DNA of 51,652 bases from an uncultured Phocaeicola sp. (GTDB lineage Bacteria > Bacteroidota > Bacteroidia > Bacteroidales > Bacteroidaceae). The stretch spans positions 1 through 51,652 of the forward strand of contig CAPAOL010000023.1 in NCBI GenBank assembly GCA_948579315.1. The letters run 5' to 3'. Below the pieces are notes generated by a model. The model did no database searches. It was not told the DNA's origin and saw nothing but the letters and a program-made list of their open reading frames with translations. The position numbers and the translations under genes were made by a program. Below are positions 17,401 to 24,515 of the stretch, one piece after another (the stretch's first letter is position 1; each line of letters begins with the position of its first letter).

Positions 17401-19044
17401 TAATGACATCACCAGTTCTTCGCGGAGCGGGTCGATGGGAGGATTGGTCACTTGTGCAAATTGCTGCCGGAAATAGTTGTAAAGCAATTGCGGCTTATCC
17501 GAAAGTACAGCTAACGGAGTATCATTACCCATTGAATGGATCGGTTCTGCTCCGGTGCTTGCCATCGGCATAATCAGTTTTTCGATATCCTCTTTGGAGT
17601 AGCCGAAAGTGCGAAGCATACAGTCGTAGTTTTCTACATGATGAGGTACTTTGCGTCCGCTCTTCAGTTCATCCAGTTCGATTCGGTTCGTAGACAACCA
17701 GGTGCGGTAAGGTTTGGCTTCAGCCAACTGTTTTTTCAGTTCGCCATCATGATAAATTTCACCTTTTTCCGTATCCACCAACAAGATCTTACCGGGCTGT
17801 AAGCGGCCTTTTTCTTTGATGTCCCCCGGTTCGAAATCCATCACACCGACTTCCGAAGCCACTACCATCATATCGTTTTTAGTAATCAGATAACGGGCAG
17901 GGCGCAGACCGTTACGGTCGAGCATACCTCCGGCAAATCGTCCGTCACTGAAGAGAAGTGCAGCCGGTCCGTCCCACGGTTCCATCAGGATAGAGTGGTA
18001 TTCGTAGAATGATTTCAGATCCTCGCTGATGGGATTCTTTTCGTTGAAAGATTCCGGCACGAGCATAGCCATAGCGTGTGGCAGGCTCAACCCCGACATC
18101 ACCAGGAACTCTAGTACATTATCCAGGGAAGCACTGTCGCTCATGCCCGGTTGTATAATCGGGCGAAGTTCTTTTATGTCACCCAAGGTAGGAGTGGAGA
18201 GTACGCTTTCGCGGGCTTCCATCCATCCGCGGTTACCACGGATCGTGTTGATTTCACCGTTGTGTGCCAGAAGGCGGAATGGTTGTGCCAATCCCCATGT
18301 AGGGAATGTGTTGGTACTGAAACGGGAGTGCACCAATGCCAGTCCGCTGGTAAAATAGCTATTCGTCAGGTCTGGATAGTAGTTGCGCAGTTGCAACGAC
18401 GAAAGCATACCTTTATATATAATGTTTTTTGTAGAAAGCGAAACAACATAAAAATCGTCCTTTGTCGGAATGGATGACAGTCTGACCTTATTCTCGATTC
18501 TTTTCCGGATCAGATATAACTTCCGGTCGGCCGTTTCCGTTTCTGTAAATCCGGTGATAAACACCTGCTTGATGTCAGGTTCGTTTGCCAAAGCAGATTC
18601 TCCTAGAATTTCAGGGCAGGTGGGCACATTGCGCAGATGCATCAATGTGAGTCCTTCTTTTTCAATTTCTTCAATAATGATACTTAAAATGGTTGCCTGG
18701 TCTTTCTCATTTTTCGGCAAAAATAACAATCCTGTGCCGTACCGTCCTTTTTCGGGTACAGGAATACCTTGCAATAGAATAAACTCATGCGGAATTTGCA
18801 GCATGATACCTGCACCGTCGCCAGTTTTGTTATCCGCACCTTCGGCGCCGCGGTGGCGCATGTTCTCTAATACCTTTAAAGCCGACTCAACAATGTCGTG
18901 TGACTTTTCTCCATGAATGTTTACCAGCATACCAACACCGCAGGCATCGTGTTCGTATGCCGCATTGTACAAGCCCATCTGTTTGGGCTGTCGTTGGTAA
19001 GGGGATCCTTCTGTTACGTTGTTAAAAAGTTCTTGTTTCTTCAT
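14449..19044 (-). CDS. gltB: Glutamate synthase large (alpha) subunit
   Basis: 1531 residues. GltB transfers the glutamine amide to 2-oxoglutarate, giving two glutamates. Cys35, in HDACGVGML, is the class II glutaminase nucleophile, so a 34-residue propeptide is expected from this start; Met23 is an alternative start. RHRGAEGADNKTGDGAG follows. The FMN barrel includes KPGEGGQLPG and SGAEGGTGASP. The [3Fe-4S] motif CVMMRKCHQNTCPVG is near residue 1148. The C-terminal beta-helix has Gly-rich repeats. At about residues 805-817, the stretch SNSPSSTFNFPLL is encoded by a word-repeat tract related to the one at dapF and sits in a linker before GLYAFRKDGEKHAWNPET. It looks like an in-frame insertion. 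Confidence 0.97.
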   Translation of the reverse strand: MKKQELFNNVTEGSPYQRQPKQMGLYNAAYEHDACGVGMLVNIHGEKSHDIVESALKVLENMRHRGAEGADNKTGDGAGIMLQIPHEFILLQGIPVPEKGRYGTGLLFLPKNEKDQATILSIIIEEIEKEGLTLMHLRNVPTCPEILGESALANEPDIKQVFITGFTETETADRKLYLIRKRIENKVRLSSIPTKDDFYVVSLSTKNIIYKGMLSSLQLRNYYPDLTNSYFTSGLALVHSRFSTNTFPTWGLAQPFRLLAHNGEINTIRGNRGWMEARESVLSTPTLGDIKELRPIIQPGMSDSASLDNVLEFLVMSGLSLPHAMAMLVPESFNEKNPISEDLKSFYEYHSILMEPWDGPAALLFSDGRFAGGMLDRNGLRPARYLITKNDMMVVASEVGVMDFEPGDIKEKGRLQPGKILLVDTEKGEIYHDGELKKQLAEAKPYRTWLSTNRIELDELKSGRKVPHHVENYDCMLRTFGYSKEDIEKLIMPMASTGAEPIHSMGNDTPLAVLSDKPQLLYNYFRQQFAQVTNPPIDPLREELVMSLTEYIGAVGMNILTPSESHCKMVRLNHPILSNTQLDILCNIRYKGFKTVKLPMLFEAAKGKAGLQEALNSLCKMAEESVTEGVNYIVLTDRDVDITHAAIPSLLAVSAVHHHLISVGKRVQTALIVESGEIREVMHAALLLGFGASALNPYMAFAVLDRLVKDRDIQLDYATAEKNYIKSICKGLFKIMSKMGISTIRSYRGAKIFEAVGLSEELSKAYFGGLGSPIGGIRLEEIARDAIAFHEKGFSEIKNRNERTQSNSPSSTFNFPLLKNNGLYAFRKDGEKHAWNPETISTLQLATRMGSYKKFKEYTHLVDEKEKPIFLRDFLGFRRNPISIDQVEPVENILHRFVTGAMSFGSISKEAHEAMAIAMNKIHGRSNTGEGGEDAARFQPMPDGSSLRSAIKQVASGRFGVTAEYLVNADEIQIKIAQGAKPGEGGQLPGFKVNDVIAKTRHSIPGISLISPPPHHDIYSIEDLAQLIFDLKNVNPQAKISVKLVAESGVGTIAAGVAKAKADLIVISGAEGGTGASPASSIRYAGISPELGLSETQQTLVLNGLRGQVVLQADGQLKTGRDIILMALMGAEEYGFATSALIVLGCVMMRKCHQNTCPVGVATQNEELRKRFHGRSEYLVNFFTFLAQEVREHLAEMGFTRMDDIIGRTDLIERKSVANDPNPKHALIDFTKLLARIDNNAAIRHVIDQDHGVSTVKDVPLIDAAQEAIEHEKEISLEYTIANTDRAIGAMLSGVIAKKYGAKGLPEHTLNVKFKGSAGQSFGAFLVPGVNFKLEGEANDYLGKGLSGGRISVLPPIRSNFEAEKNTIAGNTLLYGATSGEVYINGRVGERFAVRNSGAVAVVEGVGDHCCEYMTGGRVVVLGQTGRNFAAGMSGGVAYVWNRDGNFDYFCNMEMVELSLIEEASYRKELHELIRQHYLYTGSKLARTMLDNWNHYADQFIQVVPIEYKKVLQEEQMRKLQQKIADMQRDY
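16594..16627. repeat. Word-repeat tract inside gltB coding sequence
   Basis: The plus strand reads GGAAAGTTGAAAGTAGAAGA followed by TGGAGAA. This resembles the GTTGAGAGTTGAAAATGGAG tract at the dapF end. It lies in frame in gltB and encodes a Ser/Asn/Pro/Phe-rich linker (about residues 805-817). Confidence 0.55.
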
Positions 19045-19097
19045 TCTTACTAGCTTTATTGTATGATAATACCTAATTGAAGTGTCAATTTGTTCGG

Positions 19098-19105
19098 CAA
19101 AGTTA
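19098..19105 (-). promoter_or_regulatory. Candidate -7 box of the gltB promoter
   Basis: The minus strand reads TAACTTTG, fitting TAnnTTTG, 53 bases before the gltB start. A TTTG occurs upstream, but only 12 bases away. Confidence 0.55.
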
Positions 19106-19153
19106 GTTGTTTAATTTCAAAATGATAGTAAAATATAAGTTTTCTGTAACGCG

Positions 19154-19218
19154 AAATTAAAAGAAGAGCCTGTCTTCTTCTAATTTGTAATTAAAAGAAG
19201 GAGATTTACTTTTAATTT
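19154..19218. repeat. Alternating inverted words (AATTAAAAGAAG) between gltB and glmS
   Basis: Four words alternate in orientation: AATTAAAAGAAG (19155-19166), CTTCTTCTAATTT (19174-19186), AATTAAAAGAAG (19189-19200) and CTTTTAATTT (19209-19218). Successive stems could form, or one larger stem. The element lies in the 362-bp divergent region between the gltB and glmS promoters. Confidence 0.75.
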
Positions 19219-19374
19219 GTTAGCTCTTTTAGGTTAATGATGAACTAATTGTAACTTGTTTCTTTTTGACCTAAAAATAATATATTATTTAACTTTTTGA
19301 TGTGTTTACAACTTTTTTATGCGTTTCTGTCAAATAAATATGCTTTTTGTTGTCTTTATGTTATTTGTAATGTG

Positions 19375-19382
19375 TATATTTG
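19375..19382 (+). promoter_or_regulatory. Candidate -7 box of the glmS promoter
   Basis: TATATTTG fits TAnnTTTG and lies 24 bases before the glmS ATG, implying a short leader. There is no room for a glmS ribozyme-type leader. Confidence 0.65.
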
Positions 19383-19406
19383 CAGTCGAAATAAAAATAT
19401 CATAAT

Positions 19407-21251
19407 ATGTGTGGAATAGTAGGCTATATTGGTAAACGAAAAGCCTACCCTATCCTTATAAAAGGGCTGAAGCGACTGGAGTATCGTGGATATGATAGCG
19501 CGGGGGTAGCAATCATCAGTGATGACCGACAGTTAAATGTGTATAAGACGAAAGGAAAAGTCTCCGATCTTGAAAATTTCGTCACACAAAAAGATATTTC
19601 CGGTACAATCGGAATTGCCCATACTCGTTGGGCTACTCACGGGGAACCTTGTTCCGCTAACGCCCACCCTCATTACTCTTCTTCCGAAAAGCTCGCTCTC
19701 ATTCATAACGGTATTATTGAAAACTACGCCGTTCTCAAAGAAAAACTTCAAGCCAAAGGCTATATTTTTAAAAGTAGTACAGATACCGAAGTCCTTGTTC
19801 AATTAATAGAATACATGAAAGTCACTAATCAAGTCAGTTTGTTGACAGCCGTTCAATTGGCGTTGGGAGAAGTGATTGGTGCCTATGCGATTGCGATTCT
19901 TGATAAAGAGCATCCCGATGAGATTATTGCTGCCCGTAAGAGTAGCCCGCTGGTAGTGGGGATTGGAGCGGACGAGTTCTTCCTTGCTTCGGATGCCACT
20001 CCGATTGTAGAATATACAGATAAGGTGGTTTATCTGGAAGACGGAGAAATTGCTGTTCTCCATCTGGGAAAAGAATTGAAGGTGGTCAACTTGAGTAATG
20101 TTGAAATGACACCTGAAATTAAAAAGGTGGAGCTTAATCTCGGCCAGCTGGAAAAAGGGGGATATCCGCATTTTATGTTGAAAGAGATTTTCGAACAGCC
20201 CGATTGTATTCATGATTGTATGCGCGGACGTATCAATGTGGAAGCAGACAATGTGGTACTTTCCGCTGTGATCGATCATCGGGAAAAGCTACTGAATGCC
20301 AAACGGTTTATTATCGTTGCCTGCGGAACTTCCTGGCATGCCGGACTGATTGGTAAGCATCTGATTGAAAGTTTCTGCCGCATACCGGTGGAAGTGGAGT
20401 ATGCTTCCGAATTCCGTTACCGCGATCCGGTGATTGACGGACAGGATGTAGTGATAGCAATCTCCCAAAGCGGTGAGACTGCGGATACTTTGGCTGCTGT
20501 GGAATTGGCAAAAAGCCGCGGAGCATTTATATATGGTATTTGCAATGCTATCGGGTCTTCTATTCCCCGTGCCACTCACACCGGTTCGTATATCCACGTA
20601 GGTCCGGAAATCGGAGTCGCTTCCACCAAAGCGTTTACCGGACAGGTCACTGTGTTGGCAATGCTGGCATTGACGCTTGCCAAAGCGAAAGGAACAATTG
20701 ACGAACGGCATTATCTTTCAATTGTACAGGAATTAAATCATATTCCGGAGAAGATGAAAGAAGTGCTGAAACTGAATGATACCCTGGCGGAATTATCGAA
20801 AACTTTCACGTATGCGCACAACTTTATTTACTTGGGACGCGGATATAGTTATCCTGTTGCCTTGGAAGGAGCATTGAAATTGAAAGAAATATCTTATATT
20901 CACGCCGAAGGTTATCCGGCTGCCGAGATGAAGCACGGACCGATTGCTTTGATTGACGCGGAAATGCCGGTAGTGGTGATTGCTACGCAGAATGGACTGT
21001 ACGAAAAAGTGCTAAGTAATATTCAGGAGATCAAGGCGAGGAAGGGAAAAGTGATTGCGTTCGTTACGAAGGGAGATACGGTTATCAGCAAGATTGCCGA
21101 TTGTAGTATCGAACTTCCTGAAACAATAGAGTGTCTCGATCCGTTAATTACTACGGTACCTCTCCAACTTCTTGCTTATCACATTGCGGTATGTAAGGGG
21201 ATGGATGTAGATCAGCCGAGAAATCTGGCGAAGTCCGTAACGGTAGAGTAA
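19407..21251 (+). CDS. glmS: Glutamine-fructose-6-phosphate aminotransferase (isomerizing)
   Basis: 614 residues, the normal length. It makes glucosamine-6-phosphate for peptidoglycan and lipopolysaccharide from fructose-6-phosphate and glutamine. The N terminus MCGIVGYIG gives Cys2, the glutaminase nucleophile, followed by RLEYRGYDSAG and HTRWATHG. The isomerase half has two SIS domains: CGTSWHAG at about residue 304 and ISQSGETADT at about 351. The C terminus DQPRNLAKSVTVE is invariant in the family. A promoter box lies 24 bases upstream. purF follows after 131 bp of inverted word repeat on the same strand, with carA and carB beyond. Confidence 0.98.
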   Translation: MCGIVGYIGKRKAYPILIKGLKRLEYRGYDSAGVAIISDDRQLNVYKTKGKVSDLENFVTQKDISGTIGIAHTRWATHGEPCSANAHPHYSSSEKLALIHNGIIENYAVLKEKLQAKGYIFKSSTDTEVLVQLIEYMKVTNQVSLLTAVQLALGEVIGAYAIAILDKEHPDEIIAARKSSPLVVGIGADEFFLASDATPIVEYTDKVVYLEDGEIAVLHLGKELKVVNLSNVEMTPEIKKVELNLGQLEKGGYPHFMLKEIFEQPDCIHDCMRGRINVEADNVVLSAVIDHREKLLNAKRFIIVACGTSWHAGLIGKHLIESFCRIPVEVEYASEFRYRDPVIDGQDVVIAISQSGETADTLAAVELAKSRGAFIYGICNAIGSSIPRATHTGSYIHVGPEIGVASTKAFTGQVTVLAMLALTLAKAKGTIDERHYLSIVQELNHIPEKMKEVLKLNDTLAELSKTFTYAHNFIYLGRGYSYPVALEGALKLKEISYIHAEGYPAAEMKHGPIALIDAEMPVVVIATQNGLYEKVLSNIQEIKARKGKVIAFVTKGDTVISKIADCSIELPETIECLDPLITTVPLQLLAYHIAVCKGMDVDQPRNLAKSVTVE

Positions 21252-21270
21252 TGTGATTTACAATTAGACA

Positions 21271-21378
21271 ATTTACTATTTACTATTTACGATTGAAGAA
21301 TCAATGATAGATAGTAAGTTGTTTGATTGGCAGTGGTAATTTAAATCGTAAATAGTAAATCGTCAAATCGTAAATAGT
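21271..21378. repeat. Word-reiterated inverted repeat (word ATTTACTATTTACGATT) between glmS and purF
   Basis: The left arm (21271-21294) reads ATTTACTATTTACTATTTAC then GATT. The right arm (21343-21378) carries AATCGTAAATAGTAAATCG and AATCGTAAATAGT, its reverse complements. The right arm ends four bases before the purF ATG, so the start could be partly occluded in the mRNA. The word matches that of the gltB-gltD gap. Confidence 0.85.
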
Positions 21379-21382
21379 ATAG

Positions 21383-23266
21383 ATGGAACAATTGAAACAT
21401 GAATGTGGCGTTGCCATGATACGCTTGCTTAAACCGTTGGAGTATTACGAGAAAAAGTATGGAACATGGATGTACGGTCTTAATAAGCTCTACCTGTTGA
21501 TGGAGAAACAACATAACCGTGGACAGGAGGGTGCGGGACTGGCATGTGTGAAACTGGAAGCAAATCCGGGTGAAGAATATATGTTTCGTGAACGTGCTTT
21601 AGGCTCCGGAGCTATTACGGAGATTTTTGAAAATGTTCAAAACAATTTTAAGGAGCTCACTCCCGAACAGTTGCATGATGCTGCGTATGCCAAACGAGTC
21701 CTGCCTTTTGCCGGGGAAGTATATATGGGGCATCTTCGTTATTCCACTACGGGAAAATCCGGAATCTCATACGTGCATCCATTTTTAAGAAGAAATAACT
21801 GGCGTGCCAAGAATCTCGCTCTTTGCGGAAACTTCAATATGACGAATGTGGACGAAATATTTGCCCGTATCACTGCCATTGGTCAGCATCCGCGTAAATA
21901 TGCCGATACATATATCATGTTGGAACAGGTGGGACACCGTCTTGACCGTGAAGTGGAGCGTGTATTCAATCTTGCCGAAGCCGAAGGGCTTACGGGCATG
22001 GGCATCACGCATTATATAGAAGAACATATTGATTTGGCAAACGTACTGCGTACTTCCAGTCGCGAATGGGATGGGGGATATGTTATTTGTGGATTGACCG
22101 GAAGCGGTGAATCTTTCGCTATCCGTGACCCGTGGGGCATCCGGCCTGCATTTTGGTATCAGGATGACGAGATAGCTGTTCTTGCTTCCGAACGTCCGGT
22201 GATCCAGACAGCTTTGAATGTTCCGTTTGAGGAAATCAAGGAACTGCAACCGGGGCAGGCATTGTTGATTAGCAAAGAGGGAAAGATCCGTACTTCGCAA
22301 ATCAATAAGCCGCGTGAAAATCAGGCTTGTTCTTTCGAACGTATCTATTTCTCCCGTGGCAGTGACGTCGATATTTATAAAGAAAGGAAACGGCTGGGCG
22401 AAAAGTTGGTTCCGAAAATACTGAAAGCAATCAATAATGACATCGATCATACGGTCTTCTCTTTTATTCCCAACACTGCAGAGGTTGCTTTCTACGGAAT
22501 GTTGCAGGGACTGGATGATTACTTGAATGAGGAGAAAGTGCAGCAGATCGCTGCATTGGGGCATAACCCGAATATGGAGGAGTTGGAAGTTATTCTTTCC
22601 CGTCGTATTCGTAGCGAAAAGGTGGCAATCAAGGATATTAAGCTCCGTACGTTCATCGCCGAAGGAAACAGTCGTAATGATTTGGCTGCCCATGTGTATG
22701 ATATTACATACGGAAGTCTTGTACCCGGTGTCGATAATTTGGTGATTATCGATGACAGCATTGTGCGTGGCACTACGCTGAAACAAAGTATTATCGGTAT
22801 TCTCGACCGTCTCGGTCCGAAGAAGATTGTCATCGTATCTTCTTCTCCGCAGGTGCGTTATCCTGACTATTACGGTATTGATATGGCAAAGATGAGCGAG
22901 TTTATCGCCTTCAGGGCTGCTGTCGAACTTTTAAAGGAACGGGATATGAAAGATGTGATTGCGGCCGCATATCGTAAGTCGAAAGAGCAGGTAGGACTGC
23001 CGAAAGAGCAGATGGTAAACTATGTGAAAGACATTTATGCTCCGTTCACTGATGAGGAAATCTCTGCCAAAATGGTGGAACTACTGACACCCAAGGGAAC
23101 CAAGGCGAAAGTGGAAATCGTCTATCAACCGTTGGAGGGATTGCACGAGGCTTGTCCGCATCATAAAGGCGACTGGTATTTTAGCGGTAACTACCCTACA
23201 CCGGGTGGTGTGAAAATGGTGAACCGGGCGTTCATCGACTATATAGAACAAATGTATCAATTCTAA
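21383..23266 (+). CDS. purF: PurF-family amidophosphoribosyltransferase, long form
   Basis: 627 residues, well above the 470-510 usual for PurF. The chain begins MEQLKHECGVAM: Cys8 in ECGV would be the nucleophile after removal of a 7-residue propeptide, as in the B. subtilis type. KQHNRGQEGAGLA and HLRYSTTG complete the glutaminase domain. The PRPP motif VIIDDSIVRGTT is near residue 454. The C terminus GDWYFSGNYPTPGG resembles the PurF end, but only one Cys is seen there. Extra segments lie around residues 30-45, 80-110 and in the PRTase half. The expected reaction is PRPP + glutamine to phosphoribosylamine, but a second standard PurF is common in Bacteroides, so this paralogue may differ. 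It lies 27 bp upstream of carA. Confidence 0.85.
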   Translation: MEQLKHECGVAMIRLLKPLEYYEKKYGTWMYGLNKLYLLMEKQHNRGQEGAGLACVKLEANPGEEYMFRERALGSGAITEIFENVQNNFKELTPEQLHDAAYAKRVLPFAGEVYMGHLRYSTTGKSGISYVHPFLRRNNWRAKNLALCGNFNMTNVDEIFARITAIGQHPRKYADTYIMLEQVGHRLDREVERVFNLAEAEGLTGMGITHYIEEHIDLANVLRTSSREWDGGYVICGLTGSGESFAIRDPWGIRPAFWYQDDEIAVLASERPVIQTALNVPFEEIKELQPGQALLISKEGKIRTSQINKPRENQACSFERIYFSRGSDVDIYKERKRLGEKLVPKILKAINNDIDHTVFSFIPNTAEVAFYGMLQGLDDYLNEEKVQQIAALGHNPNMEELEVILSRRIRSEKVAIKDIKLRTFIAEGNSRNDLAAHVYDITYGSLVPGVDNLVIIDDSIVRGTTLKQSIIGILDRLGPKKIVIVSSSPQVRYPDYYGIDMAKMSEFIAFRAAVELLKERDMKDVIAAAYRKSKEQVGLPKEQMVNYVKDIYAPFTDEEISAKMVELLTPKGTKAKVEIVYQPLEGLHEACPHHKGDWYFSGNYPTPGGVKMVNRAFIDYIEQMYQF

Positions 23267-23293
23267 CAACCATACAACGATTCAATAATAAGA

Positions 23294-24442
23294 ATGAGAA
23301 ATGTGACATTAATCCTTGACGACGGGAGCCGGTTTTCCGGTAAGTCGTTTGGCTACGAGAAGCCGGTGGCGGGCGAAGTAGTGTTTAATACTGCCATGAC
23401 CGGATACCCGGAGAGCCTCACTGACCCTTCATACGCCGGACAGTTGATGACGCTTACCTATCCTTTGGTAGGTAACTACGGTGTTCCTCCTTTTACTATC
23501 GAGCCGAATGGACTTGCCACTTTCATGGAAAGTGAGAAGATCCACGCGGAAGCGATTATCGTAAGTGACTATTCTTATGAATACAGCCATTGGAATGCTG
23601 TGGAGAGCCTCGGTGACTGGTTGAAACGCGAAAAGGTTCCTGGTATCACGGGCATTGACACACGCGAGTTGACGAAAGTTCTTCGTGAACATGGAGTAAT
23701 GATGGGGAAAATCGTTTTCGATGAAGTTGAGAATGAAGAATTGAACATGGAAGATTATGAGAGTATTAATTATGTAGACAGAGTAAGCTGCAAAGAAATA
23801 ACCTCTTATCTTCCCGACGGAACCTCTCATTCTTTCCCATTAACGACTCCTATTGAGCAACTCAACTCTCAACTTTCAGGTTTTAACTCACAACTTAAAA
23901 AAGTGGTTTTGGTAGATTGCGGTGTGAAGACTAATATCATTCGTTGTCTGCTGAAACGTAATGTTGAGGTGATTCGTGTACCTTGGGATTATGATTATAA
24001 CGGACTCGAATTTGACGGACTGTTTATTTCTAACGGACCAGGGGATCCGGATACCTGTGATGCCGCGGTGCAGAATATCCGCAAGGCAATGTCAGACGAG
24101 AAACTGCCTATCTTCGGAATCTGTATGGGTAACCAACTGCTATCGAAAGCCGGAGGAGCCAAGATTTATAAATTGAAATACGGTCACCGTAGCCATAACC
24201 AACCGGTGCGTATGGTAGGCACTGAACGTTGCTTCATCACCTCGCAAAATCACGGTTATGCCGTAGACAATAATACGTTGAGTGCAGATTGGGAACCGTT
24301 ATTTATTAATATGAATGATGGCTCTAACGAAGGAATCAAGCATAAAAGAAACCCTTGGTTTTCTGCACAATTCCATCCGGAAGCAGCGAGTGGACCTACG
24401 GATACGGAATTCCTGTTCGACGAATTTGTAAAACTATTATAA
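23294..24442 (+). CDS. carA: Carbamoyl-phosphate synthase small subunit
   Basis: 382 residues. CarA hydrolyses glutamine and channels ammonia to CarB for carbamoyl phosphate (arginine and pyrimidines). The N-terminal domain has GEVVFNTAMTGYPESLTDPS. The class I amidotransferase domain has SNGPGDPD, the nucleophile segment FGICMGNQ (Cys about 277) and QFHPEAASGP with the catalytic His and Glu near 360. Residues 189-203, between the domains, read QLNSQLSGFNSQLKK and are encoded by a tandem word repeat (23858-23897) of the same type as that at the dapF end. This looks like a repeat inserted in frame in a tolerant linker. carB follows after 73 bp. Confidence 0.97.
   Translation: MRNVTLILDDGSRFSGKSFGYEKPVAGEVVFNTAMTGYPESLTDPSYAGQLMTLTYPLVGNYGVPPFTIEPNGLATFMESEKIHAEAIIVSDYSYEYSHWNAVESLGDWLKREKVPGITGIDTRELTKVLREHGVMMGKIVFDEVENEELNMEDYESINYVDRVSCKEITSYLPDGTSHSFPLTTPIEQLNSQLSGFNSQLKKVVLVDCGVKTNIIRCLLKRNVEVIRVPWDYDYNGLEFDGLFISNGPGDPDTCDAAVQNIRKAMSDEKLPIFGICMGNQLLSKAGGAKIYKLKYGHRSHNQPVRMVGTERCFITSQNHGYAVDNNTLSADWEPLFINMNDGSNEGIKHKRNPWFSAQFHPEAASGPTDTEFLFDEFVKLL
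23858..23897. repeat. Word-repeat tract inside carA coding sequence
   Basis: The words CAACTCAACTCTCAACTTTC and TTTTAACTCACAACTTA repeat in tandem. They encode the near-duplicate peptides LNSQL and FNSQL in the interdomain linker. The core CAACTCTCAACTT is also present in the intergenic tract at 8051-8090. Confidence 0.75.
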
Positions 24443-24452
24443 CCCATATTCA

Positions 24453-24497
24453 TCACGGATTATAAAAAATCTGTGTTAATCTGTGTAATCTGTGGTG
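24453..24497. repeat. CACGGATTA-type inverted repeat between carA and carB
   Basis: One CACGGATTA word is followed by three reverse-oriented words, CTGTGTTAAT, CTGTGTAAT and CTGTGGTG. The same word family occurs at 32653-32720, 37149-37160 and 44721-44777. The element lies just before the carB start at 24516. Confidence 0.7.
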
Positions 24498-24515
24498 AAC
24501 CAGAAAGTAGAATCA

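Noticed and set aside
19045..19406. Possible glmS ribozyme leader
   Set aside because: The promoter box lies only 24 bases before the ATG, and no ribozyme core is visible; such ribozymes belong to Firmicutes.
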